This document shows positions 62,219 through 64,000 of a stretch of DNA of 64,000 nt, one piece after another. Position 1 is the first letter of the stretch. Every line of letters begins with the position of its first letter. The notes under the pieces were generated by a model that was given only the letters and a program-made list of their open reading frames with translations, was not told the DNA's origin and made no database searches. The stretch spans positions 25,719,021 through 25,783,020 of the forward strand of contig OX387602.1 of assembly GCA_947568835.1 (NCBI GenBank), written 5' to 3'. The translations under genes and the position numbers were made by a program. The stretch is from Protonemura montana. Its lineage: Eukaryota; Arthropoda; Insecta; Plecoptera; Nemouridae.

Positions 62219-64000
62219 TCTTCGAGGGGGGTGGTTTCAGCCGCTAGGTGAGCTAGAAGTGGTGAGTCTGGTGGGGTGGGGTGGAAGGTAGAGCAACTAG
62301 ATGGAAAAATTAGGGTCGCCGCCATGTTTCGTAGCCATGGATATAATGAGTGTCCGATTATCCCATTCACGCTATTAAATGAAAATAAAGGTTTGCACAG
62401 CAACTTACTTGCTTGCAGAATTAGTGGCTCGTTCCTCACACTCGAGTCAAGGTAAGCAGCAAATACGACGCTGCAAGTTGGCCCAAGCATCTCCCAAAAT
62501 CAGACTCTCTCCGTCTCTCTTACTCTGAATGGAACTCACCTGAAACGGAAAAAAAAATACCACGGTAAAAGAACAAACATTAGAAAGAAAATTAGCTAAA
62601 AAAGAAAATTCACTGTTTGTATTCGAGAAACGCTTTATTTTCTGGGTATAATTTGAAGCATTGCACATTGAGGTACGGTCCTGAAAATGTCTTGCCATGC
62701 CACGCAACTCGAGTTTTATGTCCGAAGCAGCGGTTTGTTTGCATCAGGTTAAATGTCACATGAATAAATCTTTTATATCACCAATAACCTTGAGCTGGTG
62801 ATGTTGAAAAAAAAACATTATAATGAATTGATTTACAAGTGAATATATCCATCACGCACTGTCCCATCTTGAGCGGTCCAAGCTCGTCCCATGTGATACC
62901 TAATCCTTCAAGAAGCAGCGAGTGTCCCGCTGGCAACGCCGCTCATCCCAACCAACTTGCATAAGGCGAGATCAGCAACAGCAGCGTAATATAAAAAAAG
63001 CACTCTCGCTGCTCACAACGGAGCCCACGCAATGTCGTCATCCAAAACATAACAAGGTGACCTCATCGGAGAGGAAAAGGTTACGCCTGCCTTAGTGTGT
63101 GCTATTTCACATATTATAATAATGGCCGCTATGCCACAGTGCCCAGTGCCCATGCTGGATTACAACAATTAACAATGCCTGCCATATACGGCATTGTTTT
63201 GGAAGCTTTGCTTGGTAAATCATTCGCTTGTCTGCACTCAAAAACCACCGAGAGCCGATGGTTTCCTCGAGGGATTCCTCCTGCGAATGGTGAGATTCCA
63301 TTTGAAGTGGTGAAAAGACAACGAGTATTTCACGCCTGGATTAAACAAATTCAACGCCGGCTAGAACGTTGTCAGGAGTTCGTATCACTTCACTGTTTAC
63401 ATCATTAAACTAGATAATAAACAAACAAAAACAAATAAGTGGATTACTCCAGTGCGCTTCATGGAAGGAGCATGGAGGCGGTGTAATCAAATATTTATGG
63501 CGGAAAATTACATTATTCGCAGTCTTTTCGAGCCTGACTAAAATAAAAGCAATTACTCCATGTGCACTACGCTACGACCAGTGAGACAAGGAATAGGCAA
63601 CTGCAAGATAGTGCATGGTCAGCTAGCTCAGCTGGCAGCAGTAGGTACTGCCATTTGTGCTGAGTCGATTTCGTCCACGAGTTTAGAAATAGTAGATTCG
63701 CTGTGGATATTCACTTGAAATGAAATGAATATTTGGGTAAAGCAAGAAATGTGTACCGATGTCGCCCGCGTTGTAGATGCATTTGGCGATGGTTTATTCA
63801 AATGGAGTTCTCTCTCTACGAAATATACATACAATGAGTGCATTGAAGTTTGCTAGTTCCGAGCTGCTCGTTGGCAACAGATGCAAGGTTGCAAGCTCTG
63901 ACACCCAAAGCACCACAAGCAAATACTGCCGCTCCGCTTCTTATCTTATCGAACTTCCACCGCATAGGCGCAGCCATTGAATGTGCTTCTCAGATAAAAA

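Larger units (their letters stand above)
37611..64000. other. Gene-free stretch upstream of the mbl coding exon
   Basis: About 26 kb with no supported coding exon. Frames are short, domain-free and often mirrored on the other strand. It may be 5' intron of mbl (if the gene has a distant non-coding first exon, as in flies) or intergenic flank. Features seen inside it are the simple repeats, palindromes, GACGCC islands, poly-C run and 96-bp hairpin listed separately. Confidence 0.6.

Noticed and set aside
1-64000. CRISPR array, bacterial operon, prophage or plasmid features
   Set aside because: No regularly spaced direct repeats with unique spacers, no tandem coding frames and no ribosome-binding sites. 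The sequence is animal nuclear DNA.

Overview
This is a 64 kb piece of animal nuclear DNA, most likely from an arthropod (insect or crustacean) with large introns. The main evidence is one exon encoding an arthropod-type Muscleblind N-terminus, plus a gene landscape almost empty of long open frames, with microsatellites, homopolymer runs and a cut-and-paste DNA transposon. The species cannot be named from the sequence. Nothing looks prokaryotic: there are no operons, no ribosome-binding sites, no dense coding and no CRISPR.

Two things are certain enough to anchor the annotation. (1) Minus strand, about 36.4-36.7 kb: the first coding exon of muscleblind (mbl). It carries the start codon, the complete first CCCH zinc finger and the first cysteine of the second, and ends at a canonical GTAAGA splice donor. 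It corresponds to the Drosophila exon that is back-spliced into the circular RNA circMbl. Starting ten bases into the downstream intron is a 15-bp tandem repeat that puts six YGCY-type Muscleblind-binding motifs into about 66 nt. A GC-rich block about 0.5-1.2 kb upstream (37.16-37.61 kb) is a candidate promoter or 5' UTR exon. The next coding exon was not found, so 1-36.39 kb is inferred to be intron. What lies above 36.7 kb is upstream intron and/or 5' flank. (2) Plus strand, 25,268-29,047: a complete 3.78 kb DNA transposon with about 476-bp terminal inverted repeats in which I see no mismatch, a TATA at both ends (possible 4-bp target duplication) and one intact 689-codon transposase with N-terminal and internal Cys/His clusters and a DDE/D-type core. 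It resembles the Sola superfamily. It lies antisense to mbl inside the inferred intron.

The rest is non-coding by my reading. It contains a four-copy 57-bp minisatellite (21.9-22.1 kb), a 96-bp almost perfectly self-complementary hairpin (61.7 kb), several shorter perfect palindromes, five C or G homopolymers of 14-18 bases, simple-sequence repeats, weak tRNA-like/SINE-like box pairs, and a scattered set of CpG-rich islands built from the hexamer GACGCC/GGCGTC. Long frames inside those islands are open on several strands at once because stop codons are rare there, so I do not call them genes.
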